Part shown: positions 47,796 to 60,151 of the stretch, one piece after another
Numbering within the stretch: the stretch's first letter is position 1
How the letters are laid out: each line of letters starts with the position of its first letter
DNA from: Suillus spraguei
Taxonomy: Eukaryota; Basidiomycota; Agaricomycetes; Boletales; Suillaceae
Assembly: GCA_016800925.1 (NCBI GenBank)
Contig: JABCPU010000381.1
Location: 1 to 64,000, forward strand
DNA: 64,000 nt
Direction: 5' to 3'
The notes under the pieces: model-generated
Told to the model about the DNA's origin: nothing
What the model saw: only the letters and a program-made list of their open reading frames with translations
The model's database searches: none
Made by a program: the position numbers and the translations under genes

Positions 47796-50248
47796 ATGTC
47801 GGAGGTCATTCCAATCACTAGTACACCCCTGCGAAAGTTCAAAGTTCATGAAGACTGTTTAAATGCAGTGGCAGTTTTGCCCGATAAACGACGGATGGTT
47901 ACAGCCTCACGTGACAAGACGCTTCGTCTGTGGGACTTTGAAAACGCGTGTGGTGCTGAAGAAGATGGAGGGGCATTGCAATTCGGTGTTGAGCTTGGCA
48001 GTATCACGAGATGGGCAATTGATAGCAAGCGGTGATGGAGGTGGATATCTCATCATTTGGCACGGAGAAACTGGAAAATCACTCACCCAACCTATCGACG
48101 CCCACTCCAAATGGATCAGCTCGCTAGAATTTTCACCAGATGGAAAGTACTGGCCAGTGGTTCATTCGACAAATTGACGAAATTGTGGAACACCAAAACC
48201 TGGCAGCAACAAGCAGATCCAATCAGGTGTGGTAATAATATCCACTGCATTCGATATTCGCCGTCTGGAGAACTTCTCGCAATCGCAACATTGTACAATA
48301 TTCAAATTTATAATTCAGGCACAAGAGAACGTGCATCCTTCAGGGGTCATACAAACTGGAACACTTCACTCACTTGGACGCCCGATGGCACATGCCTTCT
48401 CACAGGTGGCGATTCGATCGATCCTACCATACGCGAATGGGATACATCAACCTGGCAGCAGGTTGGTAATCCTTGGCAGGGCCACTCTCGATCTATCAAT
48501 GCCATCGCCGTTAATCCTACTGGCACCCTCGTCGCCTCCGCATCCGCTGATAACCATGTCCGTCTCTGGCAGCTCTTAGATCGACAAACTATTGCCACCT
48601 TCAAGACCTCATCCTACACAACATGCGTCACTTTCTCTGTGGATGGAAAACACATCCTCAGTGGTGGTGTTGATGAGATGATCTCAGAGTGGGCAGTATC
48701 CAATGACATCATTTCAAAGGCACGTGTTCATCCGTGACTCATATACCACAAATTGAACATGTTTAGTAGATCTTTGCAGATCGTAGTAAGTCAAAGTTAG
48801 ATAAAATGCTATGGAAGAATGCGCTCCTGGACGCCCAAAAGGTGTGATGACTTCCGCGTTTTCGTAACCCATGTTGATTTCCGCGATGCATAGGTCATCG
48901 AACTCAATTCTTCGTCTCACATCGGATACCAGTTGATGCATGCAGCACTGCATGGCTTGCAATGTTACGACGAAGCTATCGACGCCTTCACAATCATGTT
49001 GTCCAAGTTAGACCATGCTCCCGAAGCACATGTACGAGGTAAGCCATAGAGCACTCCTCCATCGTCTCGAAATGCTCATCTCATTCTGCAGGTTTGGGTC
49101 AACAGTATATCTATCCATCCCAAGTAGAAAACGCCATCCAAAGAGCCGTTTGGAAAGAACTCGAATATTCCCCGCTACGTCTTCTTAATACTTCCACGGG
49201 TCTTTTGTGCGATCGAGCAGCACAGATGAGCACTTTCAAAACAAGTGCAGAGTACAAGGAGCTTTTGTCATCCACAACAAAGCATTCAGACCTCCAAACG
49301 GGGCTCATCACAGACGTAGTGGCGAGGTACTTCCGCTGCGTCCTGCTATCCCACAGGTGGGAAGAAACAGAGGCGGTGCTACCCGACATTCAAGACAAAG
49401 TCGTATACGAGTTGAACGGGCTCGGTGGCATCGCGAAACTGCAGTCGTTTTGCAAAGTCGCTCATGGTGCTGGGTACAGATGGGCATGGATGGACACATG
49501 CTGCATCGACAAGAGGAGCAACACCGAGGTTCAGGAATCAGTCAACTCCATGTTTGTCTGGTACCGCCACTCAGCACTTACCATTGTCTACCTATCTGAT
49601 GTCCCTCCTTCATCCCAGCCTGGTGCACTGGCGAGGAGTGTTTGGAACGAGCGAGGATGGACATTTCAAGAATTCGTCGCTCCGAAAGTTGTAATCTTTT
49701 ATCAAAGAGATTGGTCGTTATATCTCGGCGATCACTCTCCTAACCACAAAGAGTCGCCTGCCATCATGAGGGAGTTGGAGAATGCAACAGGCATAGACGC
49801 ACGGGCCCTGGTGACCTTCTGTCCAGGTATGAGTGGCGCGCGGGAGAAAATGCAGTGGGCATCGAAGCGTGTCACCACTTTGCAGGAAGATGTCGCGTAC
49901 TCATTATTTGGCATCTTTGGCATCACGCTACCTGTCATTTATGGCGAGAGGAAGCAGAACGCGCTTGGCCGGCTCCTGCAGGAGATTGTGGCTCGGTCGG
50001 GCGACATCAGTGTTCTCGACTGGATCGGACAACCTTCCGAGTTCAACAGCTGTCTTCCAGCTCATATCACCTCTTACACCACCCCTCCGCGTACCCTTGC
50101 ATATTTGTCTGAAGATGATATTCACACACATTTAAGGTCAGGGTATTGGTCTCGCACCAAATTGCTGTATTGTTTGTCGCTGGTCAGCGCTCTGTTGCAC
50201 TCGTCGTCACTGAATTCCCTGCGAGCGCAACCTGAGTCTGAAAATTGA
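47796..50248 (+). pseudogene. A6: WD40-TPR-HET copy, 3'-truncated
   Basis: The WD40 part has +1 near 47936 ('GACTTTGAAA') and -1 near 48146, which together restore the original frame, leaving about 70 altered codons in blades 2-3. Blades 4-7, the linker and the TPR-like exon are recognisable up to about 49040. The HET exon is open from about 49094 with LLSHRWE, WAWMDTCCIDK and GWTFQEF intact. At about 50130 homology stops after 'SEDDIHTH' and the sequence jumps to 3'-untranslated and then gene-C-upstream sequence, giving an unrelated tail to 50248. The last ~180 residues of the family are lost. The HET core could still be made as a 384-residue protein. Confidence 0.8.
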
Positions 50249-50502
50249 CAAATATGATAAAGATGAGTGGTGCATAAATAACTCTGACGACCTCGAGGAC
50301 GCATCTGCTCGTTGCTTGGCCTGTTAGGAGGAACGCGACAGCAAGGGAGCAATACTGTGCATTGGTTCAGGCCAGCCTGTAGGCCGTGTTGTAGCAACCA
50401 TCTGCCAACTAAGACCAGTTAAGATAGACCTTCGAGGAAAGTGAAACCAGAGTCTATGAGTAAGTCTTCCAAAATCAAGGTGCACAGAAAGGGAAAAAAA
50501 AC

Positions 50503-50584
50503 TGTTATCGGCAGGTTTCGAACCTGTGTTTGGTACGCCATGACTAACCAGTTTGGCACGTGCAGATTCGAAACCTGCACATGA
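50503..50584 (-). other. tRNA-like/palindromic sequence
   Basis: Two palindromes, GCAGGTTTCGAACCTG (50511-50526) and TGCAGATTCGAAACCTGCA (about 50560-50578), flank 'TTGGTACGCCATGACTAACC'. On the minus strand GGTTCGAAACC fits the Pol III B-box and TGCCAAACTGG partly fits an A-box. I could not fold a full cloverleaf: the acceptor stem and anticodon arm do not form. A tRNA pseudogene or tRNA-derived SINE head is possible. Confidence 0.3.
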
Positions 50585-50960
50585 AATAATTAATGCACCT
50601 CTCATCACCACTCATCACTGCGAGCGTTAAAGTGTACTTCAGATGAACTGTTACACGATGGAGAAGTCTTTGGAGGTTCATCTTAGATATACCTTGGGCT
50701 TTGGGTCAGACACGCCAGGAATAAGCAAGTTGGGGGCTGGTGCCGGCGCAGTTACAAATTGTGCGTGTACTGGTGTCTTTGTGGTTTCAATGATATATGA
50801 TTGTTTCACCTGCTTTGAGACCTTTGATCGACTCGAGTGAAGAGGCTGTTACTACTACGTTCCAAGCCTCTTCCTAGCACGTGGTGCTTGACATGACCTG
50901 TCAGTCGAGTGGAACATCGTATCAACCTGATAATGACTCCGAATCGCACCTTATGAAGAT

Positions 50961-53031
50961 TTGAACGTCCAGACGACATGTACCCGAATGCATCGCGCCC
51001 TCGCAATCACCGAGTTGCTCAGCCATATTCTCTGCGAGGTGTACAATGATGACGAGGGACTCAACCTCTGCCGGGGCATCAAGGACATGGCTAGGGTTTC
51101 TCAGGTTTGCAAGACTTTCCGAGATCCTGCATTAGATTTCCTTTGGAGAAATCTCGACAGCTTGCTCCCGCTTCTTCGGCTGCTTCCTCTAGAAATTCAC
51201 GAAGAGCATAGTGATGAGCTTTCAAAGGTTGTTTCGTCGGCCCATTACCAGCCGCCTTCAGTTAACTGATTTTTCTGCAGGTTCTTGGGGATCTGAAGTC
51301 GACTGAGCGCCAGCGTTACATCTCAATATCCAGCCGCGTGCGCACTCTATCCTTTTCGGAACCACGGGAACCTATCCCTCGCAATTTAATAAACGATATT
51401 GCCGAGTACAATATCCTCTTAACTCCTCGCGTAGATGTCCTCTGCTTTCGTGTATCATCGGAGGCTGGCCTTCGTCTTCTCCCAGCCCTCATCACACCTG
51501 AATTGACCGACATCTCGCTCTCTTTTGATGAAAATCTATATGTTTACGATCGCCCGCTGGACCTTGACGATCTTATTAAGTCGGTGTACATGACTATTTT
51601 CGGTGTGCGCCCAACTTGTACACTTCTCTGCAGTTGATGAACACGAAGCACTGCCGTTATTATCATTTACCAAGGTCCAGGTCAAGATAAGCTGGATATG
51701 GCATGCCTTCAAAGCCTGACACATGTATCACTCTACATGACTGCCGCTTCCTTACCACAAGTCCTCGTTCTAACGTCACAGCTTCACAAGTTGGAGGACC
51801 TGACCATTCAGGCTTGCGAGAAACCTTTCGAAGAGATTCCCCGCCTCTCCTCCTCCGTGCCAGAGGCATTCAGCTCGCTGAAGAACGTCACGTTTGATGG
51901 CTCTCCCGATATCATCAGTCGCATATTCTTTGCATTCCCAGCCAATCTCGCTATCCAATCCGCGACTCTACGCATGCACGGTCTTTATACAAATGCCGAT
52001 ATTGCACTCGTACTTTCAGGGGTCGTTGCCGCCGTGTCTAAGGAGTCATTACAGAAGATCATAATGAGTTCCATACTCTCAAACAACGACCTTTCACACT
52101 GGGATGCTGATTCGGGAATCGACACTCGCCAATTCATACTAGACATACATGCCATTGAGCCGGCCTTACAGTTCCAGAATCTCGACATCTTTTCGGCTTG
52201 TCTCGGTGTCCCACTCTATCTCACAGACGAAGACCATCTGCGCATCGCGCAGACATGGCGCTCTGTGCAGCTACTATACCTCTCGTCTATCGTCCAGCGT
52301 GTTATCCGGACCCACAAACCTCCAGCCAGCATTGCGTCCCTGGTGCACTATGCGCGATATTGTCACCGCTTAAAAGCGCTTGGGCTGTGCCTCGATGCAT
52401 CTACAAAAGCCAGCGTCGATGCATGCGTGCAGGCTGTGGACGCCTGCGGAGAGAGCATTCCAGAAACAAATTTCAGCCTCCCATCTCCCTCGATCCAGAT
52501 GGTCGAGTTTGGTCCTTCGTGGCTGGAGTGTAACTTTGACCCTGTACAAATCAATTCTCTAGCCAAGGCGTTCACAAGGATTTTTTCCAACCTGGCTGCG
52601 TGCCGCGCGTGCCGGATGGAGGAGCTTGGAGTGCCGCAGGCTGCGTGGACTTGGGTAAAGGTGCAGACGTTGTACGAATATATTCTCTTTGTGGATCAGA
52701 GCTGCAATGCCAATGCCCCACTGAGCACGTGGAAGTCGAAGCTGTTTTCTAAGGTGTGTCGTGTGTGACTTTCTCGCTGCCAGATATTGAATTGTACCTC
52801 CAGTGGAGCTTGGAGTATGGAAGAGATTATGAAAGGGTAGCCCTGGCGGCGCCTGGTTCATCCTTGGAAGCTGACTTTGATGAGTGCGTGTTCTTTCCAT
52901 TTACGGGCTCACTTCTGCACACTGACCTTCGGTGTTACAGTGATCAGAATGTGGAAGTGTTCAATCAGATCATGTATAAGACCGCAAGAGACGAACTTGC
53001 GAAGATATCCAAAGAACACGAGATCATGTGA
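50961..53031 (+). CDS. F-box protein
   Basis: Exon 1 runs from about 50961 (preferred Met 'MHRALAITELL' at 50988) to 51227. It encodes an F-box-like motif: 'ITELLSHILCEVYND' followed by 'MARVSQVCKTFRDPALDFLW'. After intron 51228-51280, exon 2 runs to about 51580. One more junction near 51580-51690 I could not fix. The large exon (to 52753) is an LRR-like region with hydrophobic repeats. Introns 52754-52803 and 52884-52940 lead to the end at 53031 ('AKISKEHEIM'). F-box proteins link substrates to SCF ubiquitin ligases, and agaricomycetes have large F-box families. It is the only apparently intact gene inside the array and has no second copy here. Confidence 0.75.
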
Positions 53032-54040
53032 ATAGAGTGTAGGGTGTCATCATCTACCCGTGACAACCAGAGTGGGGTTATTTTAGGAAGACATGAGGAT
53101 CCATGCCTGGTGACCACTGTATTAGTTATTTCCAGGCCATAGAACAGGATCCCCCTAATGATTGTGAGCAGAAGTGAAACAGGACCGAGTTATCAGGCTC
53201 TAGCCCCATCAGTTTAGTTTTCCGCGTAGCAAATCTTCTTGAGCTTCAACCAGCCTCTCAGCCTTGATCCGGACATCGAAACTTTCTGCTAGGCTCTACA
53301 AAAGTTTTGTCGAAGTTGGCATGACCTTCTCCGTCAGCACTGTCATCTCGCGCCAAATCATTGTACAGATTCATTCATGACCGCCCCCTTCATTCAAAGA
53401 CCCATATTAAATTTGCTTTTGTACTTGGCTTCGTACGACAATAAGTACACACCGCAATCAATCAAGCAAGAGCGAATATCTTACTGGATTTTTCCTAAAT
53501 GAACATTACTGACCAATGGTTCTGATGGTGATGTAACTAAGCTGCGGAGTAAGAAATGGGTACTCTCCAGAGCGGGAGTTTTTGTTTATTGTGGTAAAAG
53601 TATTGTATGGTGCTCATTGGACTCGTCTTCCCGTTCTATCCGTTCCTATCAGACAGGCATCACTCTCCTCGGCACAGCCGATAACAAAGTTTCCTGTTGC
53701 AAACTGCAGAGAAAGATGAGTGATGAAAAGGTGACGAGTAAGAAAAATGGCTACAGAGATACGATTTAAGCCAATATTAATGCTAACGGAGTTGCTTGTA
53801 CAGATGAGATAATCGACTTGGAGTGTAGGGCTGGCAAAGGTGGGCGAGGAACATGTAGGATAGAAGATATCGAGGGGTTGTTAGCATTGACTCTACCACG
53901 AGCGGCAACAGGGCTCGACAACGGCAACAGAGACTGCGAGCAAGAGTGAAACCTGCAGGAGACATACAAATGAACAACTCTAAGGAACCATGAGAGCAAA
54001 TTTTTTGAACGACAAATTTCAAGGAGTGTCACCATGGCCG
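53032..54040. other. Intergenic stretch with array debris
   Basis: No credible gene. A short piece near 53340 ('GTCATCTCGCGCCAAATCAT') resembles the 3' spacer of gene A. Minus-strand frames near 53780-54035 lack recognisable features and look spurious. Confidence 0.4.
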
Positions 54041-54044
54041 CAAA

Positions 54045-54999
54045 AGAGGCATTGCAGTGAATGAACGATATAGACTAAGCAGAAGTTGGGTGGCTGTATC
54101 TAGCGTGTGTCCTTGAAACTGATTTCTGGCACATAAATACGATGGATAAAAGTGAGACGCTATAGCGAGACACGAACCCAAGTACCACTCCATAATGAAC
54201 TATCCTGCATGCGTCGCGCCTTCAAGAGAGTCGATCAAGTCACAGAACCGTAATCAACTTCCACGAAGACAGGACGGGGACCAGTTGTCCAATATCCCTC
54301 ATATTAAGTCATCTAGACACCTTGCCGTATTTATATGGACTCAGGATGCAATGTACATACCCTTGCGCTCGTTCGCTGGACCATCGTCATGATGGCGGTT
54401 ACTAAATTAAACAACATAACAGGCTTGTCATGATATATGATAAATACAGAGTAGAATGTCTTTCCAGAAAGACTCAGACTACATTTCCTCCTCCCTCCTC
54501 CTCCTCCTCCTCCTCCTCCTCCTCTTCCTCCTCCTCCTCCTCCTCCTCATCTTCGAGGGCCAACCTCCCAGTAAGATTAGCAGCATCAACCGCATTCTGC
54601 CTGTCCCCTAGGTACCAGTTCAGCATTGTGAGAGCAAGTAAAATAGGTACAACGTTCATTACAGTGGTCACGATTACCATGATCTTCATCGTGTCGTCGT
54701 ACGCTAAAACATAATCGATGAGCACATCTATTGATATATATACACATGATGACACAGCTATTTCGAACGCACCGTTGATGACGCCCTCGCGCACGGGATC
54801 GCCAGGCGGATACGACGCTGCTAATGTTATACTTCCGTACAGCTCTGCACGTTGCTCGTCACTCAACCACGGCAGATACTTCTTTAGGTTGACTGGCATC
54901 GTGTTAGACCAAATCGCACCGGCTGTAGTCCTATTTGATCACTAGATATCCATGAGACTGAACATACCCCATGCGTTCCTGACTGCGCCCAACGTGCGC
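54045..54999 (-). pseudogene. S2: siderophore-iron MFS transporter 3' fragment
   Basis: The longer partner of S1. On the minus strand, an exon from about 54925 encodes 'GAIWSNTMPVNLKKYLPWL' and 'YGSITLAASYPPGDPVREGV'. An intron of about 65 nt (GTGCGTTC...GTTTTAG) is followed by 'AYDDTMKIM' and the last membrane helix 'VVPILLALTMLNWYLGDRQN', then a poly-Glu tail. These features fit the C-terminus of fungal siderophore-iron transporters of the major facilitator superfamily. The rest of the gene is absent; HET sequence begins to the right. Confidence 0.75.
54487..54549. repeat. (TCC)n microsatellite
   Basis: A trinucleotide tract of about 63 bp with two interruptions. It encodes the poly-Glu tail of S2 on the minus strand and is longer than the equivalent at 12010-12058. 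Confidence 0.95.
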
Positions 55000-55780
55000 T
55001 TGGGCAACTCTTACAGGAAATCGTTGCTCAATCAGGCGACATCAGTGTTCTCGACTGGATCGGACAACCTCCGAGTTCAACAGCTGTCTTCCAGCTCATA
55101 TCACCTCTTACACCACCCTTCACGCACCCTTCCACCTTTGTCTGAAGATGATATTCACACACAAGTCTCTTCATTGCGCGAATCCGTGTCTACAGCTCTA
55201 GCATTGAAAATGTATGACCAGCTTGAACAGCTGATGGCTCCTCGATTCGCAAATTGCAGACTTCATCTGCCTTGCATTTCATTCCGTATCACGGAAGTCA
55301 GACGGAAGAGCGGTCCAACCAAGGAGTATAGAATCAAGGCAGACGGCCTTCACGATCTCTTCATCACCACTGCAGAGACCATAGTTCAGTATTCGCGGGC
55401 AAAGTCCATTCAGCAGGCATTCTTACTCGTCCGTCCATGGGATCGGTATCTCCTCAGAGTGCCTGACTTTGCGGAGCAGCCTGACTTCACAGATGATACG
55501 GAGAGCACAGGAGATTGGAGTGAGGCCGGGTCCCCGGTTGACGACTCACAACCGTATGATTTGAGCGGGTTTTCCTGGTGGCTCGCCTGTTGAAGAGGAA
55601 CCCGTCTTTCGAGCATTGCGGTTCATGGTTCGCCTCGGACAGCCTTTCGACGCATTTTTACTAGCGCAGCAGCGTGTCAGAGAATATAAGAGGATCGCGT
55701 CGGACTATAACATTGTTGCACAGGTCAAAGACATTACTTCTGTTGATGACATGGACATTCGTACCATAGAAATACTCTAG
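55000..55780 (+). pseudogene. A7: HET-gene 3' fragment
   Basis: Starts at the same transporter/HET junction as A2 ('AACGTGCGCTTGGGC'). Two 1-nt losses near 55068 and 55118 affect the start. The frame then runs 'LSEDDIHTQVSSLRES...' through 'NCRLHLPCISFR', and a 1-nt insertion near 55570 ('GCGGGTTTTCC') shifts it before the family end 'DDMDIRTIEIL' at 55780. The HET core is absent. Unlike A2 it keeps the 'NCRLHLPCISF' segment. Confidence 0.8.
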
Positions 55781-56359
55781 CTGTATTTAAAGGTCAGGGT
55801 ATCTTGTTTGCGCTTGTATTGTTACCATATAGATGCATGCATAGACACCACATGCCCTTCAAAGCAGACATTGGAGACATCCATTGGGCACTACATTCTG
55901 CATGAGCTAGTGTCATCTCGCAACAAATTGCTGTACTGTTTGTCACTAGTCAGCCCCAGTAAGAACTGGTTGTGCTCGAAACATCTGGGGTGTGCCAGAA
56001 TATGACGATTATCGTAGTGGCTGAAAAAAAAAAGCATTGATTAGCACATTATTTTCGGTATGAAATGGTGGAAATAGCATATTCACAATAAGATGGGGCA
56101 AAGCCTCTGATGCGTGCCTTATATGTTTTTCTCCGCACGAGCATATGAAAATTACACTGGCTCAAAGTGTTGAAACTCGCTTAATTTGTCACACGTGCAA
56201 AACACGTACAGAGTGCACGTGACCGAATAATGACCACAGTCGATCATTGACATTCTTCGATCAATTGCGTACTGCTGAACCTAGCATTAACTTTTAAGTA
56301 CTACGTGCTAGTACAACTAACCACCAAGTGCTTCCAAAGTCTACACCGCTTGACTTATA

Positions 56360-59300
56360 ATGACTTTCGGTGGGGTTGTCCACTACGTGACCCAACCTAC
56401 AGGCTGGCCTGAACCAGTGCGCGGTATTACTTCCTTGCTGTCTCCGTTCCACTGTCCCGACAGCTCAAGTAACGTCTCGGAGCATCTTTCCAGTGCGTCG
56501 TCCTCGAATTTTTCAAAGCCACTTGTTTCCCATGGAGCATTTGCATCAGATTCATACACTGCAAAGGATTTTCAGGTCTTGATTCAGTCAACAGCCGCAG
56601 GACTAAGCGCACTTGCTGAGCTTCCTCATTATGGTGGCGAGAGATCTACTGTTCCCCTTTGGTCTCAGCTCCTCCATTCACTGTCAAATACGTTGTCCCC
56701 AGATGTTATGATTCTGTAAGTGACATGCTCGTCAAGCATTGAACCAAGAACCAAATATCATTACAGCGAAGATGCATCGTTCATCATGCCACGAGCTCAG
56801 AACGTGGCGAGTCAGCCGCTAAATCTCATCGACGGACGTGCCACTCTTCTTGCTGCACATGCCATCTTTTCTGCGCCTAGGACCCATTCTAACACGTCCA
56901 GGACCAGCTCGCGAAACGAGGAGGACGAGGATGAATCGATGCATTCCGCAGATTCTGACTCGAGCGATGGTTTCATTGAGTCACTCGACTTGCCCTTGCA
57001 AGCGCACATGCTTTCGGGTCGAGGCAGACGTCTTTCTGCTGTGGTCCCAGTTTTACTAGTCGCTGACTCCCATAATATTGTTCCTCTAATGTGCAGCACT
57101 CTTTATCAGAGACGTGTGTGGGGGATCCGTCAGCCTGTTGTCGGCCTGTGCTGTTCCAGCACAGGTATGATTGCCACGGCCATTTTCGGGTGGCTCGACC
57201 CCGATCAGTCAGAGGAAGGCCACATGGCAAGTTCAAAATCACTGCATATTTTTCCACGTTGACATTCCTGTAGCCTGTAGCGCATCTCGCTTTAGCGGCA
57301 GATATCGGCTTAGATTCCTCGATGGGGGTGTTTGATTTCACCGACACTTGTTCTGCTATCAACCTTGCCCAATTCATTTTGGGGTTGCGGACTCATTTCG
57401 AAGATATCAAGGGTTCGATGTCGATAGAAGCAGTCGATTCCCTGACTCCGTTGCACTGGAGATCCGATTTACCCGACTTTGAAACTCAGTCTGGAGGACT
57501 ATTGGACGAACGGGTGGCGTCTTGGACCCACCAGGTACACGTGGAGACGAGTTCTAGGTACGACTTTTTATTTTTACTTGTAAGTCAGAATGTTAATGCC
57601 CATTTAGCGAGGCATCATCCTCATCTAGTCCTCGTACTCCTCCCCTGCTCTCAGATACTGCGCTTGTATCATACGAAACAATGAGTTCTCCCTTGCTTGC
57701 GACGATCGTCGAGGATGAACAAGTCCATGGCGCAAACATCCGGTCAGTAATTTAAGCTGTGTCACGCTTATCAACACAAAACTAACTCGAAGCTTTAGGG
57801 CCCCCCAAGAGGCCCGCGCGATAAACGTGAAAGGACGGTAAGTTTGCATCAGTTACTCTATTCATGATCTTATTTTACCTGCTGAGGAAGAGGGCCGCAA
57901 CCATCGTCCTCGAAGAAATCATCAAAAGGGACCAGTCCAACGCCACGATCGTTAGAGGTCAGGACATCGACCTCATCGCGTGCACCCAGCCCATACCCAA
58001 ATTCGCAGTATGGAACCTGTTTCTTGGCTGACCACCGTTCAATGATTGTTTCTTGCGTCCAGGATACCGGCCTTGATGACAGTATGACATTATCCAACTG
58101 GCTGTTTGAACGCAATGCGTTCACCGTCGGTCGGATCCCAGTACGGTCTGAAGAACTAGCGAAGAAGACCGGAATTAATACAATGGTAGAGTTGTATGAT
58201 AAAATGACGGAATTTAGCTGGTCAGATGATATCAGAACCATAGTGAGTTTGTAGGATCACTTTCGGTACTAATTCTCATGACATCGGGCAGCTATCGAAT
58301 GCCAAGGTAGATCGCTTTGTGTCGGGAATCAGAACAGATCTATGCACCATGAACGGCGGTCCTAATTGCCAGTCCACCCCAAATGATGTTTCGTCGTTGG
58401 AGGATGTCGAGTTTATTTCGTCCAAGTTTTCAGTTCTATTGCACGCTGTCACCAGTGCTCGCCAGTGTGATGATATTGCAAAGTTGCAGGGCGCCAACGA
58501 AGCCGATCGGCGTCATGAATGGGATGCCCTGCTTCTCAACTTCTTCCAGCCCGCTCCCTCGCAACGGGATGTGTTGTGCGTGATTCATATGCCAGGCGAT
58601 CCTCATTTTAATTATTCGTCTAGGCTGGAGCGACAGCTAAATTTGGCTCGTAATCCCGCTGCAGATGACACTTCCTTTGCATCACGGGCCATCAAGGTCA
58701 TTCAGGAATACCGGAGCCTCTGCCTTGAACAGGAAGAATGTACTCCTTTGACTAGAGAGACCGCTGGCAGTTGGGAGCAGGCTGCAGCCGCGCGAGATCA
58801 AGCAACTCAATCTTCTGACGACATTAAGCGTCGCCTCTTGATGGGCAATTTTGCTGAAGTGATTGCAGATCACTCCTCCAAGGATCTGGTCACTGGAAAA
58901 TGTGACGCCATCCTTGTTGTTCCATGTTCTGGTGTTGCTACCACGATGACACAGCGCATATCTAGTGTTGAGGAGAAAGACACGTTCCTGAAATCTTTCA
59001 TGCTAGTCCAGGCCCAAAGCGGGACAAGCCCGACACAAGTACAGGGGAAACTCCACACCAGATCGAAACGCCCTACGGTCACCGCCAAACAACCACATCC
59101 GGCAGGTCCCTTCAGGTCCCTTCCTCTTCTCGCATATCGGAATCCAAAAAACCCAATCGAAATCAGTTGCACGACCCATTCCTGCACCATCCTGATCACA
59201 ATCAAGTGATGCAGACACAAGAAGCAATACTTTCCAAGGATGCACCCTGCGACGAACCTAGTCAACAAAACCTACTACTTCCAGTCTTGTTGGCTGAGTA

Positions 59301-59810
59301 CAAAAAGAAGGACAAGTCCGCAATTTCGACTTCCATGAACCAAATGAAAACGTCTTTGGTTTCATCGGTCACCTTCCTTTCCAAACTCGGGATCGTAGAC
59401 AACCTGTCTTTGGACTAATTGTTAATGGCACACTTGGTGCAGTCACTATGGCATGGATGACAAATAAGGTATGTGCTCTCTTTGTTCACTATCTTCGAAG
59501 GAAATCACCAGTGACGTAGCAAATCTACGTCATGGAGCGGAACATTCGACACTACGACATCAGAGACCCTCTTCAAGCACTGCAATTTGTCTCTATTCTA
59601 CCGCGCCTCGCGCGTCATGGTCTTGATCTCCGCGGTTTGTTGGAGAAGCAGCTTGTGATTATAGATGTGAATGAACTTCAATCTAAGCCGTGGTCGAAGT
59701 TAGCCCAACGACAGGAAGATAAGAGATTGGCGGCAGCTCAACAGACACGATCAGAGGAAGCGGTCGCACAGGATCGCGGATCAGATGGTGCAGAGCCTGA
59801 GAGGATATAG
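56360..59810 (+). pseudogene. B5: copy of gene B with exon deletion and frameshifts
   Basis: Full length, 56360 to 59810. It lacks the TGA shared by B1-B4: 3 nt fewer at about 57954 leave the frame open as 'TIVRGQDIDLIACTQ'. However, 16 nt present in the other copies are missing right after the 'GTCCAG' acceptor near 58062, which breaks the normal splice frame. Additional frameshifts lie near 59010 and 59402. 'GKCDAILVVPCSG', 'LLAEYKKKDKSA' and the last exon (59521-59810) are preserved. Confidence 0.8.
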
Positions 59811-60019
59811 AAATTGGAATATGTGCGGCACAAGATGTAGAAATGTCATAGCTTTGTTTTTGTACCTATCACAACATTATACCAGTGTTTTTGTTCGCAC
59901 TTGGAATATCACTTGGCTGGTTCAAGTACTAGTACTGTTTGTCGCTGGTCATTGCTCAGCGCTCTGTGACACTGTCGCCCTCTTTAGATCAAAGCTTCCC
60001 ACATTCCCACATGCCTTCC

Positions 60020-60151
60020 ATGGCCAGTGTAGACGCATATGACATGGAGATTCTGCGTCCTGGTCTGACCGAGGCACCCAAGCCTGGCGAGGATTCCGAC
60101 TATATCCCTTGCAGTGACCATCACAGGCTGAGACTTAGCTTTACCGTCTGA
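60020..60151 (+). pseudogene. C5: C-terminal remnant of the EEP gene
   Basis: Same truncated form as C3: it begins 'CCATGGCCAGTGTAGACGC' and encodes 'MEILRPGLTEAPKPGED' and 'YIPCSDHHRLRLSF'. The catalytic N-terminal part is missing. Confidence 0.75.

Noticed and set aside
50503..50584. Functional tRNA gene
   Set aside because: I could not form a 7-bp acceptor stem or a proper anticodon arm on either strand, so it is listed only as tRNA-like.
53783..54035. Minus-strand 79-89 residue frames near 53.9 kb
   Set aside because: Overlapping frames with no motif, no splice-compatible neighbours and no counterpart elsewhere.
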